From Ceratodon purpureus (taxonomy: Eukaryota; Streptophyta; Bryopsida; Pseudoditrichales; Ditrichaceae): a stretch of DNA of 64,000 nucleotides. The position numbers were made by a program, and so were the translations under genes. Shown piece after piece: positions 61,536-64,000 of the stretch (position 1 is its first letter; each line of letters begins with the position of its first letter). A model generated the notes under the pieces. The model was given only the letters and a program-made list of their open reading frames with translations. It was not told where the DNA came from and did no database searches. Where the stretch lies: NCBI GenBank assembly GCA_014871385.1, contig CM026433.1, positions 9,675,433 through 9,739,432 on the forward strand, read 5' to 3'.

Positions 61536-61963
61536 TTAAAAAAATCTCTCATTTTTCTTAGGACTAGCATTGAAGAAGGTTGGAAGACAATAATACAAAG
61601 AAATGCAATGGATTTTTTCACCATTTCTCTCAAAAATAAAATAAAAAATAAAAAATAAAAAATTACAAAGAGATATTAAAATAAGGAATACTGATTTGGA
61701 TAATTTGGGGATGAGATATCAAATTATAGAAAAACAATCATGACTATAATAAGAGACTCGGGATAAAAAGGGATGAATAACATGGGATGAAAGAAGTTAT
61801 CAAGATGAATAAATCTCATGATGATAAGAAACTGAGTTATGCCATAACGGAATAATGATCTAATGCACGATGAATAATATAATGTTGACCACAAAAAAAA
61901 TAGTACATTAATATTAAAAGAGATGTGGAAAACTAAAAAAGATAAAACATTGGAAGAGATGAA
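61536..61963. other. AT-rich spacer
   Basis: About 430 bp of AT-rich DNA between the GC-rich array and the 42-bp satellite. No gene. Confidence 0.5.
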
Positions 61964-62886
61964 GGGAATAAAATAAAATCAATAGCATGGAGTGGAAGAC
62001 ATAAAGGGAATAAAATAAAATCAATAGCATGGAGTGGAAGACATAAAGGGAATAAAATAAAATCAATAGCATGGAGTGGAAGACAGTTGGATTAGAGTTT
62101 AAAAAAATAATCTATATGTTTCATTGTACATACGGATCCTACAATGCTCTAACATCTAATTAAAAATATAAAGAATTGTTAGGAAGGGGCTCGATGCAAT
62201 TGGTTTGGGAGATAAACGGAATAAAATTAAATCAATAGTATGGAGTGGAAGAGATAAAGGGAATAAAATTAAATGAATAGCATGGTGTGGAAGACAGTTG
62301 GATTAGAGTTTAAAAAAATAATCTATATATTTCATTGTACATACGGATCCTACAATGCTCTAACATATAATTAAAATTATAAAGAACCGTTAGGAAGGGG
62401 CTCGATGCAATTGGTTTGGGAGATAAACGGAATAAAATTAAATCAATAGCATGGAGTGGAAGAGACAAAGGGAATAAAATAAAATCAATAGCATGGAGTG
62501 GAAGACATAAAGGGAATAAAATTAAATCAATAGCATGGAGTGGAAGAGATAAAGGGAATAAAATAAAATCAATAGCATGGAGTGGAAGACATAAAGGGAA
62601 TAAAATTAAATCAATAGCATGGAGTGGAAGAGATAAAGGGAATAAAATAAAATCAATAGCATGGAGTGGAAGACATAAAGGGAATAAAATAAAATCAATA
62701 GCATGGAGTCGAAGACAGTTGGATTAGAGTTTAAAAAAATAATCTATATATTTCATTGTACATAGAGATCCTACAATGCTCTAACATATAATTAAAATTA
62801 TAAAGAACCGTTAAGAAGGGGCTCGATGCAATTGGTTTGGGAGATAAACGGAATAAAATTAAATCAATAGCATGGAGTGGAAGAGA
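61964..62886. repeat. 42-bp satellite in a higher-order arrangement
   Basis: Units of 42 bp (core AATCAATAGCATGGAGTGGA) occur in groups of about three, two, seven and one. A spacer of about 130 bp beginning GTTGGATTAGAGTTTAAAAA separates the groups, starting at 62086, 62297 and 62718. In the longest group two unit variants alternate (GACATAAAGGG and GAGATAAAGGG), so the working period is 84 bp. Because 42 is a multiple of three, a 103-codon frame (62416-62727) is open, but I see no reason to call it a gene. Confidence 0.9.
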
Positions 62887-63049
62887 GTTGAATGAGAGGT
62901 TGTGCATGTATAATATCCCCAGAGTTTCTATTTTTTAATTTGTTTTCTTAAGTATTTATTTTATTTTTTTCTCTTAGAAAGTAGTGTAGAGATTTGACTA
63001 TTTTCAGAAGAAAAAAAGAAAATAAAAAAAGAAGTTGTAAAACAAAAGG
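62887..63049. other. AT-rich spacer before array 2
   Basis: AT-rich, no feature seen. Confidence 0.4.
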
Positions 63050-63205
63050 TGGGGGGGGGGGGGGGGGAGGGGGGCGCGAGCGTGTCTGAAGGGGCGCGAA
63101 CGGGTCAAGGGGGCGCGGACGGGTAGGGGCGCGAGCGGGTTCAGGGGCGCAAGCGGGTCGGGGGGGCGCGAGCGGGTACATGGGGGCGCGAGCGGGTCCG
63201 TGGGG
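63050..63205 (+). repeat. G run and GC-rich array 2 (GCGCGAGCGGGT)
   Basis: About 17 G in a row, then seven variants of the GCGCGAGCGGGT unit at 18-26-bp spacing, in the same orientation as array 1. It ends just before the TATA box of the next gene, so it lies in that gene's promoter. Confidence 0.9.
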
Positions 63206-63206
63206 G

Positions 63207-63220
63207 GACTATATAAGGTG
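63207..63220 (+). promoter_or_regulatory. TATA box of the right-edge gene
   Basis: GACTATATAAGGTG, about 160 bp before the ATG. Same core and flank as the TATA box of the divergent gene at 61388-61398. Confidence 0.65.
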
Positions 63221-63375
63221 GGGAGAAGCTCTCGCCCCCCCCACTCCTTCCCACTGCGGCTCCTTGTCCTGACGTGTGAAAATACGCCTTGCTTGGAACT
63301 GCTTATGTGGGAAGTCTTCATTGGGGCGGGGGGGGGGGAAGTTGTTGATTTTTTTTTTCAGGGATTTACTTTGCG

Positions 63376-64000
63376 ATGTCTTCTAGACAAGGCTCCGGCA
63401 AGCGGCCTATGTATGTGGACTTGGATGCTCCAGATGCGGTGGACCCTATGAGTTGCGTAACACCTCATGGTTCTAGTGGTTCTACTCCTTCATCTAGCTC
63501 GAAGGGTAAAAAGAAGAAGAGTATTCCAGCGCACGAGAAGGATGACGGTTATCCACCATTGGAGTATACGCATTTCATCAGGAAGGTGGCCGTCGAGTAC
63601 TACAAGGCCCGTACCATACGAATGTTGAAGGCAATGTACCTTGATCACGGAGAGAATGGTATCTACAACCTCCAACGTGATTTGGAAAGGGAATTTTGGA
63701 GCGCATTGGAAGGATCAGAGTTGTACATGGATTGCAAGACGAAGTATTTTCACAGCCCGAAGTGGTTGACACAACAAGTGAGTAGTGCTACGACAAATGT
63801 CATTCATGTGTTTGAATCACATGTGAAGAAACCACAAGGCGAAGAATGGAGCAACCAAGACAAAGTGTTTATTCAGAAACTGACAGCGGTTCAGGAGGCA
63901 TGTCTGAGATGTTCTAAGGGGAAAACAAAGATTATGCCTTGGAATGAGCAAGCGTTGAACTCAGCATTGGAAGCACACATGTATGGTGCATTGATATGGA
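63376..64000 (+). CDS. Unknown protein of the putative mobile unit, runs off the right edge
   Basis: Open from an ATG at 63376 to the end of the window (208 codons), beginning MSSRQGSGKRPMYVDLD. A Ser-rich, Lys-rich linker (SSGSTPSSSSKGKKKKS) at residues 34-52 precedes a globular alpha-helical part. Segments there include YTHFIRKVAVEYYKART, GIYNLQRDLEREFWSALEGS and FIQKLTAVQEACLRCSKGKT. Codon use is even and no stop occurs, so this is very likely a real coding region or first exon. I recognise no family; a nucleic-acid role is possible given the basic linker. The start was taken as the first ATG after the TATA box and a leader of about 140 bp. Confidence 0.6.
   Translation, partial: MSSRQGSGKRPMYVDLDAPDAVDPMSCVTPHGSSGSTPSSSSKGKKKKSIPAHEKDDGYPPLEYTHFIRKVAVEYYKARTIRMLKAMYLDHGENGIYNLQRDLEREFWSALEGSELYMDCKTKYFHSPKWLTQQVSSATTNVIHVFESHVKKPQGEEWSNQDKVFIQKLTAVQEACLRCSKGKTKIMPWNEQALNSALEAHMYGALIW

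Noticed and set aside
61340..61561. Arg/Gly/Glu-rich frames
   Set aside because: Translations of the GC-rich array and the G run.
62416..62727. 103-codon repeat protein (GNKIKSIAWSGR units)
   Set aside because: The 42-bp satellite unit is a multiple of three, so an open frame is expected by chance; other groups of the satellite are not open.

Overview
The window is nuclear DNA of a streptophyte. The evidence is a set of multi-exon genes with GT-AG introns of about 80-800 bp, plant-type proteins (a SUVH histone methyltransferase, PEX16/SSE1-like peroxin, plant VAC14, ALA2-like flippase, cytosolic KAE1) and telo-box motifs next to the PEX16 and KAE1 genes. Intron sizes and base composition would suit a bryophyte or another non-seed streptophyte, but the species cannot be named from sequence alone.

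Layout. 1-0.63 kb: 3' end of a SUVH-type SET gene. 0.63-7.5 kb: repeat-rich DNA with a 66-bp tandem array, two MITE-like inverted-repeat elements, a broken DDE-type transposase gene and an LTR-like promoter segment. 7.6-10.8 kb: PEX16 (nine exons, plus strand). 10.8-13.9 kb: AT-rich gene-free DNA. 13.9-15.8 kb: BTB/POZ gene (minus). 17.6-21.1 kb: six-exon gene (minus) that resembles FAM20/four-jointed kinases and has one intron made of a MITE. 23-31 kb: accessory DNA with a perfect 1.81-kb duplication (offset 4,308 bp) carrying a short coiled-coil ORF. 33.1-39.3 kb: VAC14 (19 exons, minus). 42-51.5 kb: ALA2-like P4-ATPase (plus) with a roughly 500-residue repetitive C-terminal tail. 52.8-54.8 kb: KAE1/OSGEP (four exons, minus), whose upstream region is a degenerate third copy of the duplicated repeat. 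56.6-58.2 kb: another MITE and an old dispersed repeat. 58.1-64 kb: a distinct block with two divergent genes (a RING-like protein with a frameshift, and an unknown protein running off the window), near-identical TATA boxes, GC-rich 'GCGCGAGCGGGT' arrays, long G runs and a 42-bp satellite. This block is the best candidate for an undescribed mobile or selfish unit.

The conserved genes are housekeeping and act separately: H3K9 methylation, peroxisome membrane biogenesis, PI(3,5)P2 control, lipid flipping and tRNA t6A modification. The points most worth checking are the MITE-derived intron, the flippase tail and its DGDS motif, the kinase-like protein without a recognisable DRH motif, and the right-hand divergent gene pair. 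Exon boundaries are manual predictions from splice consensus, reading phase and family knowledge; no alignment was run.
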